A stretch of DNA of 64,000 bases from Lyngbya confervoides BDU141951 (GCF_000817775.3 NZ_JTHE03000024.1:1-64000); one strand, 5' to 3'. Positions 1-9,471 are shown, counted from the first letter of the stretch. Numbers and translations: made by a program. The notes: generated by a model not told the origin, from the letters alone.

Positions 1-1072
1 CATCTCCCGCTCGAATGCCACCGCGATCGGCAGGAGAGTTGGCGAAGACCTTCGCCACCAACACCCCATGATCCTCCTGGACGCTCAGACCACTATTGGG
101 ATCACCGTTAATCTCTTGCTGAACTTGGGGCGTCAGGGTTACCAGTTGAATGCCCAGGTAGGCATGGTCAACCTTTCCCCGAGCAACAAGCTGCTGGGCA
201 ATTTGCTGAACCCGATCAATGGGAATCGCAAACCCCAGTCCTTGGGCACCTTGAATAATTGCAGTATTCATCCCGATCACCTCGCCGTTGCGGTTCAGCA
301 GTGGCCCCCCAGAATTGCCAGGGTTAATGGCCGCATCGGTTTGGATAAAATCCACCCGCTTATCGGGGATGCCCACTTCCCCGCTGGAACGGCCCGTGGC
401 GCTGATAATCCCCTCAGTCACGGTGTTGTCCAGCCCAAGGGGATTGCCAATGGCGATCGCCCATTCCCCAGGCTGCAGATTTTTAGACGTTCCCAGCTTC
501 ACAGTTGGCAAATTAGAGGCTGCAACTTTAACAATGGCCACATCGGTGACCGGATCAGATCCCAGCACCTTGCCCTGAAAACTGCGGCCATCCTTGAGGG
601 TCACCTGCACCGTATCTGCGCCCTCAACCACATGGGCGTTGGTGATGATTTGGCCCTCACTGTTCATAATGAAGCCGGATCCCAGCCCCCGCTGCACCTC
701 TTGATTGGGCGAGGTAGGAACCTGATTTCCAAAAAATTCCCGAAAGAAGGGGTCTTTAAAGATATCTGGCACCGGCTCGCTGACCGTACGCGAGGCATCA
801 ATGCGAACCACCGCGGGTCCCACCTGGTTGACAACCTGGGTAATGAAATTTGTCGCCGAGTCCTGAGGCGTTGGCTGGGGCGACAGCCCCAGGGTGGGCG
901 AGTTTTCTGCTGAATTTAGGGATCGATGCCACATCCAATAGCGACCCACCGTGGCCAGACTTGCCCCTATACATAAGCTTATTAAAACAAGCCCCAGTCG
1001 TCCCCAGGGCCGCCGCGACGGAGTAGGAGGACTGGAATGATGACCCATGGAAGATTCTGAGGAAGTTGTCAT
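1..1072 (-). CDS. HtrA/Deg-family trypsin-like serine protease (HhoA/HhoB-like), 3' end outside window
   Basis: Envelope quality-control protease of the S1C family. About 357 N-terminal codons are present; the gene runs off the left edge. The translation shows an N-terminal membrane anchor or signal (about residues 22-40), then a trypsin-like domain with a full triad: His in TNAHVV, Asp in DPVTDVAI and Ser in NPGNSGGPL. A PDZ domain begins near the window edge (AYLGIQL, VFANSPADRGGIRAGD). The ATG at 1072 is chosen because AGGAGA lies about 8 nt upstream; an in-frame ATG at 1090 has no such site. It is divergent from ftsH, and both are membrane-associated proteolysis genes. Which of HtrA, HhoA or HhoB it is cannot be decided without the C-terminus. 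Confidence 0.9.
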   Translation of the reverse strand, partial: MTTSSESSMGHHSSPPTPSRRPWGRLGLVLISLCIGASLATVGRYWMWHRSLNSAENSPTLGLSPQPTPQDSATNFITQVVNQVGPAVVRIDASRTVSEPVPDIFKDPFFREFFGNQVPTSPNQEVQRGLGSGFIMNSEGQIITNAHVVEGADTVQVTLKDGRSFQGKVLGSDPVTDVAIVKVAASNLPTVKLGTSKNLQPGEWAIAIGNPLGLDNTVTEGIISATGRSSGEVGIPDKRVDFIQTDAAINPGNSGGPLLNRNGEVIGMNTAIIQGAQGLGFAIPIDRVQQIAQQLVARGKVDHAYLGIQLVTLTPQVQQEINGDPNSGLSVQEDHGVLVAKVFANSPADRGGIRAGD

Positions 1073-1662
1073 GTGGAGTCTCCTTTCCATAACACCAGAG
1101 CGTAATAATCGAAAAAGCAATGCTGTTGTCAACTCAGATGGAATCACCGGACATCGAATTTGATCTACGGCGACTTTGCCTCAGACCACTAGAAGGGATA
1201 GTTCTGGGGTTCAAACCGATTCAGAGCATCGGGGCAGCTGTCGTTCTGAGACCAATAACCCCCCGAAACCAGCAGCAGCTTCTTGCATCATCTGGCGATG
1301 GAAGCAATCCCTCTGATAAATGGTCAAATCCTCCATATGCTTCTCCTACAGAAAACCAACCCTCTTCCAATCCATCCCCCTAGGGGGCGATAGGATTCAC
1401 TGTAGAAAAAGGTTGTGTCAATCTGATGAACGATTCGTGTCAGTTTAATCCGAGGCCATCGCCCGTTCCCCTCCATGCCCTCTAGCCCCTGCACCGGGTC
1501 GTCCAGTCGGACAGCCAGAGGGGTGGCACTAACTCCAAGGGGGAATCAGCTGTACCTTAACGGCCCAGGCAATCAGTGGTACAGTCAATTTCGTGGCGCC
1601 AGAAAGTTCAGTCACCCCTGACATCCACGACTTTTTTCAGAAGTCTAGAACGGAGGGAATAG
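1073..1662. other. Divergent intergenic region between the HtrA-like gene and ftsH
   Basis: About 590 bases with no convincing gene. It must hold the promoters of both divergent proteases. Two structural elements are visible: the perfect palindrome CCCCCTAGGGGG at 1376-1387, and an inverted repeat CTGTACC (1550-1556) with GGTACAG (1578-1584) separated by 21 nt in the ftsH leader. I do not recognise a known riboswitch or operator. An 87-codon open frame at 1120-1383 has low-complexity composition and is judged spurious. Confidence 0.5.
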
Positions 1663-3645
1663 ATGCCAATTGAAACCAATGGGGAGAATAGAAACGCCAA
1701 GCCCAATCCCAAACGTTTCGGGGGCACTCTCCTCTCGTTCCTGACCTTTTTGATTTTATTTAATCTTTTCCTGCTGCCGGCCTTGAGACCTGGTCCGAAG
1801 CGGGTTCCCTACAGTCAGTTTATTCAGCAGGTGCGCGCCGGGAAGGTGCGTCAAGCGCTCATTGAAACCAATGAAATCCGCTATCTGCTGAGGGCCGATC
1901 CGCCCAAGACTGGGACAAGTCCGCCCAATCAGATCAGCAGCACCACGGACCCGGAAGATCTCTACGTGACGGCCCCCATTCCCAGTGACATGGATTTGGT
2001 GCAGCTCCTGGAGGAAAAAAATGTCGAATTTGGGGCACCGCCCCCCGATCAGTGGGCCTGGCTGGGAACTTTATTGGGGTGGCTTGGGCCGCCCCTGGTT
2101 TTCATCGCCCTCTGGGCCTGGATTCTCAATCGATCAGGCGGCATGGGATCTGCAGCACTAACCGTGGGGAAAAGTAAAGCGCGCATCTATTCTGAGGGGG
2201 TGACCGGAGTGACCTTTCAAGATGTTGCTGGGGTTGATGAAGCCAAGGCCGAGCTAGAGGAAATTATCACCTTCTTGAAGCATCCGGATAAATACACCCG
2301 CCTTGGGGCTGTCATTCCCAAGGGGGTGCTCCTCGTCGGACCGCCGGGTACGGGGAAAACCCTGTTGGCCAAGGCGATCGCCGGAGAGGCGGGGGTTCCC
2401 TTCTTCAGCATCTCCGGCGCTGAATTTATCGAGCTATTTGTGGGGGTGGGAGCAGCCCGCGTCCGGGATCTGTTTATGCAAGCGAAACAGCAGGCCCCTT
2501 GCATTGTCTTTATTGATGAACTGGATGCCCTGGGCAAAACCCGTCGGAGCAGCAACTCCCTGGGGGGAAATGATGAACAGGAACAAACCCTGAATCAGCT
2601 GCTCACGGAAATGGATGGCTTTGAAGGAAACACCGGGGTGATTTTGGTGGCGGCCACCAATCGTCCTGAGGTACTGGATCCAGCACTCCTGCGTCCGGGT
2701 CGCTTTGACCGGCGTGTGGTGGTGGATCACCCGGATAAATCGGGCAGATTGGCAATTCTGCAGGTTCATGCCGCGAAGGTGCAGCTGTCATCGGAGGTTG
2801 ACCTCGGGGCGATCGCGGCTCAAACCCCTGGGTTCGCCGGGGCAGATCTCGCCAATTTAATCAACGAAGCGGCGCTGTTGGCGGCTCGCCAGGATCAAGA
2901 AACCGTGAGTATGGCCAACCTCAATGAAGCCATTGAGCGAGTCATTGCTGGACTAGAGCGCAAGTCTCGGATTCTCAATCCCAGTGAAAAAAAGATTGTG
3001 GCCTATCACGAAGTGGGCCATGCCATCATCGGATCCCTGATGCCGGGGGCCAGTCGGGTGCAGAAAATATCCATTGTGCCCCGAGGCGCAGGCGCACTGG
3101 GCTATACCCTGCAGCTTCCCGAAGAGGATCGCTTTCTCATGTCAGCCCCCGAAATTCGAGGTCGCCTGACGACGCTCTTGGGGGGGCGTTCCGCGGAGGA
3201 AGTGGTGTTTGGCCAGGTTTCCACCGGGGCCAGTGATGATATCCAAAAGGTAACGGATCTCGCAGAACGGATGGTCACGCTCTACGGCATGGATTCCAAA
3301 CTCAGGCCCATTGCCTTTGAAAAAACGCAGCAACAGTATCTGGAGGGACTACAAAATACAAGGCGGGTAATCAGCCCCACCGTGGCCGCGCAAATTGATC
3401 AAGAGGTGAACGCCATCATTGAATCGGCCCATCACATCGCCCAACAAATCCTGTGCACCAATCGTGACCTGCTAGAGACCATGGCTCAGTCCCTTTTGCA
3501 CCAGGAGATCCTGGAAGGAAAGCAGCTTCAGGATTATTTGGCACAGTCGAAATCCCCTGAGGATCTGGCGCCTTGGCTCCAAACTGGACAACTCCAGCAG
3601 CCCCCCCCCGCTGAACATCCCCAAGATCCCGGACCGGACCTCTAG
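1663..3645 (+). CDS. ftsH: FtsH ATP-dependent zinc metalloprotease
   Basis: Membrane-anchored AAA+ protease that degrades damaged membrane proteins (in cyanobacteria notably PSII subunits) and some soluble regulators. 660 aa. It has two membrane segments (about residues 24-41 and 133-155), Walker A GPPGTGKT (226-233), Walker B IVFIDELD (281-288), the second region of homology [21 protein letters not shown] (about 331-351), and the zinc site HEVGH (449-453) with a downstream Asp in STGASDDI. The ATG at 1663 follows GGAGGGA at a good distance. The inter-helix segment carries a Ser/Thr/Pro-rich stretch (about 84-97), and the tail is Pro/Gln rich. Cyanobacteria usually have several FtsH paralogues; which one this is cannot be told by eye. 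Confidence 0.96.
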   Translation: MPIETNGENRNAKPNPKRFGGTLLSFLTFLILFNLFLLPALRPGPKRVPYSQFIQQVRAGKVRQALIETNEIRYLLRADPPKTGTSPPNQISSTTDPEDLYVTAPIPSDMDLVQLLEEKNVEFGAPPPDQWAWLGTLLGWLGPPLVFIALWAWILNRSGGMGSAALTVGKSKARIYSEGVTGVTFQDVAGVDEAKAELEEIITFLKHPDKYTRLGAVIPKGVLLVGPPGTGKTLLAKAIAGEAGVPFFSISGAEFIELFVGVGAARVRDLFMQAKQQAPCIVFIDELDALGKTRRSSNSLGGNDEQEQTLNQLLTEMDGFEGNTGVILVAATNRPEVLDPALLRPGRFDRRVVVDHPDKSGRLAILQVHAAKVQLSSEVDLGAIAAQTPGFAGADLANLINEAALLAARQDQETVSMANLNEAIERVIAGLERKSRILNPSEKKIVAYHEVGHAIIGSLMPGASRVQKISIVPRGAGALGYTLQLPEEDRFLMSAPEIRGRLTTLLGGRSAEEVVFGQVSTGASDDIQKVTDLAERMVTLYGMDSKLRPIAFEKTQQQYLEGLQNTRRVISPTVAAQIDQEVNAIIESAHHIAQQILCTNRDLLETMAQSLLHQEILEGKQLQDYLAQSKSPEDLAPWLQTGQLQQPPPAEHPQDPGPDL

Positions 3646-3660
3646 TGAGCCCTGGACGGC

Positions 3661-3786
3661 TCAGGGTCTTTGCTCTAGGGCGTTATCCTGTTCCTCGGAC
3701 AGGGACTCCGGGAATAGCATCGCCAGGGTTTTCAGACTAATCCCCGTCAGAAAAACCAAGGAAATCAGCACTAAAAAAATCAGCAT
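3661..3786 (-). CDS. Small single-pass membrane protein, 41 aa
   Basis: A short reading frame in the gap between ftsH and the sensor-kinase gene. Its 41 residues begin MLIFLVLISLVFLTGISLKT, which gives one hydrophobic helix (about residues 2-26), followed by an acidic hydrophilic tail rich in Glu, Gln and Asp. AGGGGAAG lies about 8 nt before the ATG, a plausible ribosome-binding site. It resembles in shape the many tiny membrane subunits of cyanobacterial complexes, but I recognise no family. It could be an independent gene or chance; the clean helix plus charged tail favours a gene. It sits on the same strand as the downstream end of the histidine kinase gene. Confidence 0.45.
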   Translation of the reverse strand: MLIFLVLISLVFLTGISLKTLAMLFPESLSEEQDNALEQRP

Positions 3787-3876
3787 CGTCAAAGCTTCCC
3801 CTGATGAGGTACAAAAATTAGCCTAACGGGTTCATGTGACAGGGCTGTGTCATGGGTGTCACTGTTCTACTCACCG

Positions 3877-4983
3877 TTAAGGGCGGTGACGATCCGCTAA
3901 GGGCAGCGAGACTCTGAAGGTGCTGCCCTGACCCAATTGGCTCTGCACCGTGAGGGTCCCTCCCTGCAGCTCCACTAGCCGGCGGGTAATGGCCAGCCCT
4001 AACCCAGATCCCTGGGAGTGGGTCTGTTGGGCCTGGGGCGATCGCCAGAATCGATCAAAGACATGGGGCAAATCCTCAGGGGCTATGCCTGGCCCGGTGT
4101 CGCTGATGTCAATCCACAGACGATCCTGTTGCAGGCTGGGGGAAACGCTAATGCAGCCCTGTGTCGTGTAGCGAAGCGCATTCCCCATCAAATTGAGCAA
4201 AATTTGCTCCGTCCGATCGGGATCGGCCCAGGCTAGCGGTAACGCGGGGGGGATGTTCACGACTAAACGGGGGCTATTCTCGTCCAGTTGGGTGGCAAAC
4301 ACCTCTTGGACTTGCCGTAGCAGGCGAGCTAAATCCACCGCTTGAAAGTGGAGGGGCAGATGCCCCGTCTCCGCCTTGGACAGGGTTTGTAAATCCGCCA
4401 CCAGACGTTCCAATCGTCGCACCCGGTTCTGCAACTGATTAAACAGGAGCGGAGTGGGCGCAATGCGCTCATCGGCTAATTCTTCCAAATAGCCGCGCAG
4501 AATCGTGAGGGGAGTTCGCAACTCATGGGCCAGATCTCCAATCATTTCCTGGCGTTTTTGCTCCACTTGCTCCAAACTCAAGGCCATGCGGTTAAAGCTG
4601 CGACCCAGACGATTGATTTCAGGAATAGAACTGGCTGGAATCCGCGCCTCTAGGTTGCCCGAGGCAAAGGCCTGGGTGGTGTGTTCCATGTTGATTAACG
4701 GGGTGGTAATGCGTTTGGCGACCCAATAGCTGAGCAAGAGCGCCACAATGGCCCCCGTAAAAATAGACCATCCGGCACTGGCATGCCAGGCGATGGCAAA
4801 TCCCTCGATCAACACATCCTTAAGGGGCAAAATCTCGGTTTGATTCAGGACCAGATCTTCCAGATGATCGGCAAAATAGCGAAAGGCGGCGTAGCGATTA
4901 ATGACGATATAGCAGCTCAGGCTAAAAATCATCACCAGCAGGTGAGAAAGGAATAGCCGCGATCGCAACCCCATGTTGTTCAT
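3877..4983 (-). CDS. Two-component sensor histidine kinase (HAMP-HisKA-HATPase)
   Basis: Membrane histidine kinase, 368 aa, of the BaeS-like class. TM1 is at about 10-27 and TM2 at about 66-89, with a short periplasmic loop of about 40 residues, so there is little room for a classical sensor domain. HAMP covers about 90-142. HisKA has the phospho-acceptor His153 in DLAHELRTPLT. The HATPase_c domain shows the N box (NLMGNALRY), G1 (DTGPGIA) and G2 (GSGLGLAI). It lies 25 nt downstream of the OmpR-type regulator gene on the same strand and is almost certainly its cognate kinase. Stimulus unknown. An alternative in-frame start is the ATG at 4974. Confidence 0.93.
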   Translation of the reverse strand: MNNMGLRSRLFLSHLLVMIFSLSCYIVINRYAAFRYFADHLEDLVLNQTEILPLKDVLIEGFAIAWHASAGWSIFTGAIVALLLSYWVAKRITTPLINMEHTTQAFASGNLEARIPASSIPEINRLGRSFNRMALSLEQVEQKRQEMIGDLAHELRTPLTILRGYLEELADERIAPTPLLFNQLQNRVRRLERLVADLQTLSKAETGHLPLHFQAVDLARLLRQVQEVFATQLDENSPRLVVNIPPALPLAWADPDRTEQILLNLMGNALRYTTQGCISVSPSLQQDRLWIDISDTGPGIAPEDLPHVFDRFWRSPQAQQTHSQGSGLGLAITRRLVELQGGTLTVQSQLGQGSTFRVSLPLADRHRP

Positions 4984-5008
4984 CTTTGCGGGTACTCACT
5001 GCAACTTT

Positions 5009-5722
5009 TTATTCCTGGTCTTCAAATTTGTAGCCCACACCCTGCACAGTTTTGATAAACGTGGGTTTGGCTGGATTCGGCTCTATTTTTTTACGCAGGC
5101 GAGCGACTTGGGTATCCACCACGCGATCATCGCCATAAAAGTCATCTCCCCAAAGATTATCAATGAGCTGGGTCCGACTCCAGGCCCGCCCCGGATAACT
5201 CACAAAGGTTTCCAGCAGCTTAAATTCCAGGGTGGTCAATTCCAAGATTTCCGCCTCCTGTCCCGACAGATGACGTTGGGCAATATGCTGATCCAGGTTA
5301 ACCGTGAAGTGCGGAGTGCGATAAATCAGGGCAGCCGTGGGGTCATGGCGCAAACTGCGTCGCAAAAGGGCCCTCACTCGAGCCACCAGTTCTCGTGGGC
5401 TGAAGGGCTTCGTGAGGTAATCATCTGCCCCGGTGGATAGGCCAATAATTCGGTCCAGCTCCTCTGCACGAGCCGTTAACATCAGGATATAGGGATCCTT
5501 ACCCAGGGGCTGCTGGCGAATTCGGGTACAGATTTCCAGTCCGTCGATGCCCGGCAACATCAGATCCAAAATCACCAGATCCGGCTGTACGGTTTGAACC
5601 GATCTCAGGGCCTCCGCACCATCCCGACAGGTTTCACAAACAAATCCTTCAGTTTCAAGCAAGTTTTGTATCAATAGCGCAATCTCTCGCTCATCTTCGA
5701 TAATCAAAATGCTCGGTTTCAT
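5009..5722 (-). CDS. OmpR/PhoB-family response regulator
   Basis: DNA-binding response regulator, 237 aa from the chosen start. The receiver domain (about 1-120) has the acidic pair EDE near the N-terminus, the phospho-acceptor Asp53 in VILDLMLPG and the Lys of LTKPF. A winged-helix output domain (about 135-235) contains EFKLLETF, VDTQVARLRKKI and TVQGVGYKF. The frame stays open upstream to 5851, but that part overlaps the neighbouring gene's end and has no receiver homology, so the ATG at 5722 (MKPSILIIEDE) is the start. The upstream gap contains TACAAT, a fair -10-like box. Transcribed with the kinase gene that follows. Confidence 0.93.
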   Translation of the reverse strand: MKPSILIIEDEREIALLIQNLLETEGFVCETCRDGAEALRSVQTVQPDLVILDLMLPGIDGLEICTRIRQQPLGKDPYILMLTARAEELDRIIGLSTGADDYLTKPFSPRELVARVRALLRRSLRHDPTAALIYRTPHFTVNLDQHIAQRHLSGQEAEILELTTLEFKLLETFVSYPGRAWSRTQLIDNLWGDDFYGDDRVVDTQVARLRKKIEPNPAKPTFIKTVQGVGYKFEDQE

Positions 5723-5774
5723 GGAAGTTGTTGTCTTCACCTGCGTATGCTTTACCGCTCTATATTGTACTGGT

Positions 5775-6719
5775 TCAGCCCCGGCTCGCCGCCGAAGAGG
5801 GCGGGGACCCATGGGGTTGGACAGGATGGCCCACAAAGGATAGGGCATCACTCAGGTGCCGGTGAAAGAAGTTCCAGCCCACATCGGGACCGGAAAGGCC
5901 ATGTCCACCGGGGAAGACCGCCAGAACATGATCAATCTTGAGCTGATTCAAGGTTTGATGAAAACGGTGACTGGAGTGGCGGAAAAACGTATCTTCCCTA
6001 TTTTTGCCAGCGGCCAGATAAATCCGTAAACCCTGAAGATCTTGAGCAGGAAGTTGAGAAATAAACTGTTCCGGACTGTTGTGAGCACCGCTGGGATCGG
6101 TGAAGTAGCCACTGAGACTGAATAGCGTTTTGAAATGGTCAAGGTGGCGCAAGCCAATATTCACAGCGCCCCAGCCCCCAGAGGATATCCCCCCCATGGC
6201 CCATTGTTCTGGATCATGAGCTGTTCGGTAGCGACTCTTGACCACCTGCACAAGTTCAGTGCCGATTAGGGTTCCCACCTTGCCATTTGGGCCGTCAAAG
6301 TACTGTGGATCCCAGAGGGGGCTGGATCCTCGCCGATCGTTGCCGTCGGGCATAATCACAATCGAGGGAGGCAGTTTTTTCTGGCCGTAGAGCTGATGCA
6401 GCACCGATGCAATGGCGTATTTTTGATCGTAGGCTGTCACCCCATCGTGGCCCCCATGCAGCAGAAAGATCACCGGGTAGTTCTGCTGGGGATGTTGGGC
6501 ATAGCCGGGGGGCAAGATCACACCGTATTGGCGCAGGGTTCCCATGGCTTGACTTTGAAACGACTCCAGCTTGAAGTCCAGGCCCGGAATGGCTTGCCCC
6601 CCGATCGCATCAAGCTGGGGCGCCCCCGCGATAAACACGTAGCCATAGAGGGCGGATCCCGCTAGGATTGCTGGGCCCACGACACTCAGCCATAGGAGCC
6701 ATAGGCGTCTGTAGCGCAT
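5775..6719 (-). CDS. Secreted or membrane-anchored esterase (alpha/beta hydrolase, Esterase-D/feruloyl-esterase type)
   Basis: 314 aa. The N-terminus (RRLWLLWLSVVGPAILAGSA) is a signal peptide or anchor, so the enzyme probably acts outside the cytoplasm. The oxyanion region is FLLHGGHDG; the nucleophile is the Ser of GGISSGGWG; a catalytic His is likely in FPGGHGLSG. This fits the Pfam Esterase family (S-formylglutathione hydrolase, enterochelin esterase, antigen 85). The ATG at 6719 is preferred because GGAGAAG precedes it and because the longer frame to 6845 would overlap the PepSY-helix gene. Substrate unknown. It lies downstream of that gene on the same strand and may be cotranscribed. 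Confidence 0.82.
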   Translation of the reverse strand: MRYRRLWLLWLSVVGPAILAGSALYGYVFIAGAPQLDAIGGQAIPGLDFKLESFQSQAMGTLRQYGVILPPGYAQHPQQNYPVIFLLHGGHDGVTAYDQKYAIASVLHQLYGQKKLPPSIVIMPDGNDRRGSSPLWDPQYFDGPNGKVGTLIGTELVQVVKSRYRTAHDPEQWAMGGISSGGWGAVNIGLRHLDHFKTLFSLSGYFTDPSGAHNSPEQFISQLPAQDLQGLRIYLAAGKNREDTFFRHSSHRFHQTLNQLKIDHVLAVFPGGHGLSGPDVGWNFFHRHLSDALSFVGHPVQPHGSPPSSAASRG

Positions 6720-6765
6720 TGAAGACTTCTCCACCTGATTAGGAGCAACGCCAAAATTGGGAGAT

Positions 6766-7062
6766 TCAAGGACGAGCTTTGCGCCGACGCCCCGTTCTCC
6801 ACAGGGAAAATCCGGTGACTGCCAGCACAAGCAGCCCCAAAGCATTCAGAAAGGGATAAAGGATCTCTAAACGGATCGGCCCAAGGTTTCCCTTGTGCAG
6901 TTCTAGCAACCAATCAAATCCGCTGTCTTTGCCCAGAAGATCAACCATCTGGTAAACCGTGCCGGTTATTAAGGTGAGCAGAATTGGTCCCAGCAGGATT
7001 GGTGCTAACGTGCGATGGATCTGGCGCAATGAAATTGCGCGGGAGGAGGATTTGTGAGTCAT
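6766..7062 (-). CDS. PepSY-associated transmembrane helix protein
   Basis: 98 aa with two membrane helices (about 17-37 and 67-88) around a loop containing ELHKGNLGP, and a basic C-terminus (WRTGRRRKARP). The spacing, the conserved HKGN loop and the short length match the small PepSY-associated TM helix proteins of cyanobacteria, which resemble the core of larger PepSY_TM (iron-reductase-like) proteins. Function unknown. The conserved His residues could bind haem or metal, but that is inference. It probably heads a transcript that continues into the esterase gene 46 nt downstream. Confidence 0.65.
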   Translation of the reverse strand: MTHKSSSRAISLRQIHRTLAPILLGPILLTLITGTVYQMVDLLGKDSGFDWLLELHKGNLGPIRLEILYPFLNALGLLVLAVTGFSLWRTGRRRKARP

Positions 7063-7456
7063 GCAGGGATGGGCCTATTACCCTCGATCAAAAGAATGGG
7101 GAGCGATCGCGTCTATTACGATGTCCTTTACAACACACGATGACTGGATGCATCCTCAGTGTTGAGGATCGAGGTGACCTGAGTGTGACAATCTGGTGTC
7201 ATTTCCAAGAGTCACGCCGTTAACCTTTGGCAAGAACGATTCTAAATCTAGCCGAGGGGGGATCTGGGAGGTCAAGCTCATTGGGGTAGGGATCACGGAA
7301 AATCGCTACAATAAAGCGGTCTTGGCCGATGCCCCTGGGAGCGCCAGCATTCCATGGGCGATGAGCTGCACGGCGATCGCCAAGGGAAAGAGGACTAGAG
7401 AATCGGCGAGATATCGGCGATAATTAGCATAGAGATAGCGCGTGGAGGTCAGAAAA
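7063..7456. other. Intergenic region, no gene seen
   Basis: About 390 bases between a leftward and a rightward gene, so both promoters should lie here. A HIP1 octamer is at 7103-7110. A small hairpin CCTCAGTGTTGAGG sits near 7154. A 75-codon open frame at 7196-7423 lacks a ribosome-binding site and protein-like composition. I see no RNA gene or riboswitch. Confidence 0.4.
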
Positions 7457-7858
7457 ATGATCACTCTATCGCTTCCCGTACAAATTATTGCCCTCTGGAC
7501 GGTTTTTCTATTCGGGCTTGTCTTTCACACTCAGCTGGCCTTGATGCCCTTGCTATATGGCGTAGAGGTGGCCATTCCTCGCTACCAGGGCAAAACGCCA
7601 ATCTCTCATCTGTGGGGAATGCTGGGCTTCTTCGTCGTCCCCATGGTCATGATTGTGCTCACGGCCCTCAACACTTCTTGGATCTATCGCATAATCCATT
7701 TGGGCGTCACGGTGATCTATTCCATTCTAAATTTCCTGCACGTTGCTCTGGATCTGAAGGTTCAGCCCATCGAATGGTACCAAATTGCTCTGGTTGCCAC
7801 GATGTTCATCGTGGGCCTGGGATTGAACGGGTTAGCAGTCCTCTGGATTTTGCAGTAA
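7457..7858 (+). CDS. Four-helix integral membrane protein, unknown function
   Basis: 133 aa from the ATG at 7457, which is preceded by GGAGG at 8 nt; the in-frame GTG at 7442 overlaps that site and is rejected. Four hydrophobic segments cover almost the whole chain (about 5-31, 48-70, 75-95 and 105-131). I do not recognise the family. Its 3' end overlaps the 3' end of the convergent znuB-like gene by 53 nt, so the two coding regions share sequence in opposite strands. Confidence 0.7.
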   Translation: MITLSLPVQIIALWTVFLFGLVFHTQLALMPLLYGVEVAIPRYQGKTPISHLWGMLGFFVVPMVMIVLTALNTSWIYRIIHLGVTVIYSILNFLHVALDLKVQPIEWYQIALVATMFIVGLGLNGLAVLWILQ

Positions 7859-8666
7859 GGGGGCGGGAAAGGACTGGCGAAAGGAGCAAGGTGATCAGGT
7901 AAACACTGCCCGACACCAGAATGATGGTGGCCCCTGAGGTGAGATTGAGGGTAAAGGAAAGCCAGAGCCCACCAGTGGTGAAGATAACCCCTAAAAGACT
8001 GGCCACAACCATCATCCACTTCATATTTTTTACAAACTGCCCACTAATCGCCGCGGGCATAGTGAGCAGGGCAATCACCATGATCAAGCCAACCACGCGC
8101 ATCATCATCACCACCGTGAGCGCAATTAAGCACAGTAGGGTGATGTAAATGGTTTTGACGGGGACATTCATGACCGTGGCAAACATTTCATCAAAGGAAA
8201 TGGCTAACAGTTCTTTATAAAAGAGAGACACTAAGGTCACAATGATGCCGTCTAAAATCAACATGATCCAGAGATCCTGGGTGGGAACAGCTAATATGCT
8301 CCCAAACAGGTAACTCATCAGGTCGGCCTTATAGCCGCTGGTAAGATCCACCAGGACAATCCCAATTGCCATGCCAATCGCCCAAATGACGCCGATGATC
8401 GTGTCGGTTCGCTGGCGAGTTTGGAGTTGCACGACGCCCATTGCTAGCGCAGCGCCAATACTAAAAATCACGGCCCCCAGCACAGGATTAAACCGAAAGA
8501 AATACCCCAGACCAATACCTCCGTAGGCGGCATGGGCAATGCCGCCGCTCACGAAGACAATCCGGTTGATCACCACAAAGGTGCCCACAATCCCACAGGC
8601 AATGCTGACCAGCACTCCCGCCAGCAGAGCATTACGCATAAAGTCAAACTGTAAGGCCTCAATCAT
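7806..8666 (-). CDS. znuB: Zinc/manganese ABC transporter permease (ABC-3 family)
   Basis: 286 aa membrane permease with about eight or nine helices, matching the ABC-3 family (ZnuB, MntB, SitC/D). The N-terminus contains the typical FMRNALLAGVLVSIACGIVG and the family segment RVVGLIMVIALLTMPAA. It overlaps the ATPase gene by 8 nt (stop within the start region), a sign of translational coupling in the order substrate-binding protein, ATPase, permease. Zinc versus manganese cannot be settled from sequence; the symbol is given by family resemblance. Confidence 0.85.
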   Translation of the reverse strand: MIEALQFDFMRNALLAGVLVSIACGIVGTFVVINRIVFVSGGIAHAAYGGIGLGYFFRFNPVLGAVIFSIGAALAMGVVQLQTRQRTDTIIGVIWAIGMAIGIVLVDLTSGYKADLMSYLFGSILAVPTQDLWIMLILDGIIVTLVSLFYKELLAISFDEMFATVMNVPVKTIYITLLCLIALTVVMMMRVVGLIMVIALLTMPAAISGQFVKNMKWMMVVASLLGVIFTTGGLWLSFTLNLTSGATIILVSGSVYLITLLLSPVLSRPLTAKSRGLLTRSIPGPR

Positions 8667-9471
8667 CGCTTATTTCTTCACTGAGGTGTTTTGGAAAAAC
8701 TCGGTGCGGCACCCCATGGGCAATGAGATCAACCGGACATTGGTAGACCATCTCCAACATTTCAGAGGTGATATGGTCGTCCCCGTGGTAGTACAACGTC
8801 CGATTCAGACAGCCAACGGTCTTGACACAGGCAGCGATCGCACCAATGTCGTGGGAAATCATTAAGATGGTGATGCGCTCATTCAGGGTTTTTAACAGAT
8901 CATAGATATGCGTTTCCATCTGAGGGTCAATGCTCGCCAAAGGCTCATCCAGGAGCAAAATCTGGGGCTCCGTTGCCAGGGCTCGCGCAATGTAGACTCG
9001 CTTTCGTTGCCCCCCAGATAGCGTGCCCACCGCCCGATTTTTTAAATGCAGCAAATCTACGCTCTGGAGGGCAAGGGAAACCTGCTGCGCATCCTGGCGA
9101 GTATAGCGCTGGAGTATTGAACGGTGACCCAATCGGCCCATCATCACAACATCCCAAGCCGTCACCGGAAAAGCGCGATCGCAATCAACCTGCTGGGGCA
9201 CATAGCCCACATAGCGACGGCCTTGACGCACCGCGCAATCCATAATCTCAACCGTGCCTTGCCAGGGCGCTAACAATCCCAGCAACACCTTAAAGAAGGT
9301 GGTCTTGCCCCCGCCATTCGGACCGATTAAGCCAATGAAATCCCCCTGCTTTACGGTTAAGTTGACCGCTTCGAGAACGGGTTGGTGGTCATACCCGGCC
9401 CAGAGCCCCTGAACCCGGATGACCACGGGTTGCCGATCGGTGCGTTGCTGAGGGATGTGAGCCTGCTGCAT
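8659..9471 (-). CDS. znuC: Zinc/manganese ABC transporter ATP-binding protein
   Basis: 270 aa ABC ATPase that energises metal import. Walker A is GPNGGGKT (50-57) with Gly in place of the usual Ser, a common variant in this subfamily. The signature is LSGGQRKRVYIARAL, Walker B is ILLLDEPLASID and the switch His is in MISHDIGAI. Located 44 nt downstream of the binding-protein gene and overlapping the permease gene by 8 nt, it forms a three-gene import operon. Confidence 0.9.
   Translation of the reverse strand: MQQAHIPQQRTDRQPVVIRVQGLWAGYDHQPVLEAVNLTVKQGDFIGLIGPNGGGKTTFFKVLLGLLAPWQGTVEIMDCAVRQGRRYVGYVPQQVDCDRAFPVTAWDVVMMGRLGHRSILQRYTRQDAQQVSLALQSVDLLHLKNRAVGTLSGGQRKRVYIARALATEPQILLLDEPLASIDPQMETHIYDLLKTLNERITILMISHDIGAIAACVKTVGCLNRTLYYHGDDHITSEMLEMVYQCPVDLIAHGVPHRVFPKHLSEEISDD

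Noticed and set aside
1203-1225. GGGTTCAAACCGATTC as a tRNA T-arm
   Set aside because: The flanking sequence does not fold into acceptor, D and anticodon arms.
1120-1383. 87-codon open frame upstream of ftsH
   Set aside because: No ribosome-binding site, unusual composition rich in Ser, Pro and Asn, and no recognisable motif; it lies where two divergent promoters are needed.
1376-1387. Perfect palindrome CCCCCTAGGGGG as a terminator or operator
   Set aside because: Too short, with no loop or T tract, and no second copy near; recorded only as part of the intergenic region.
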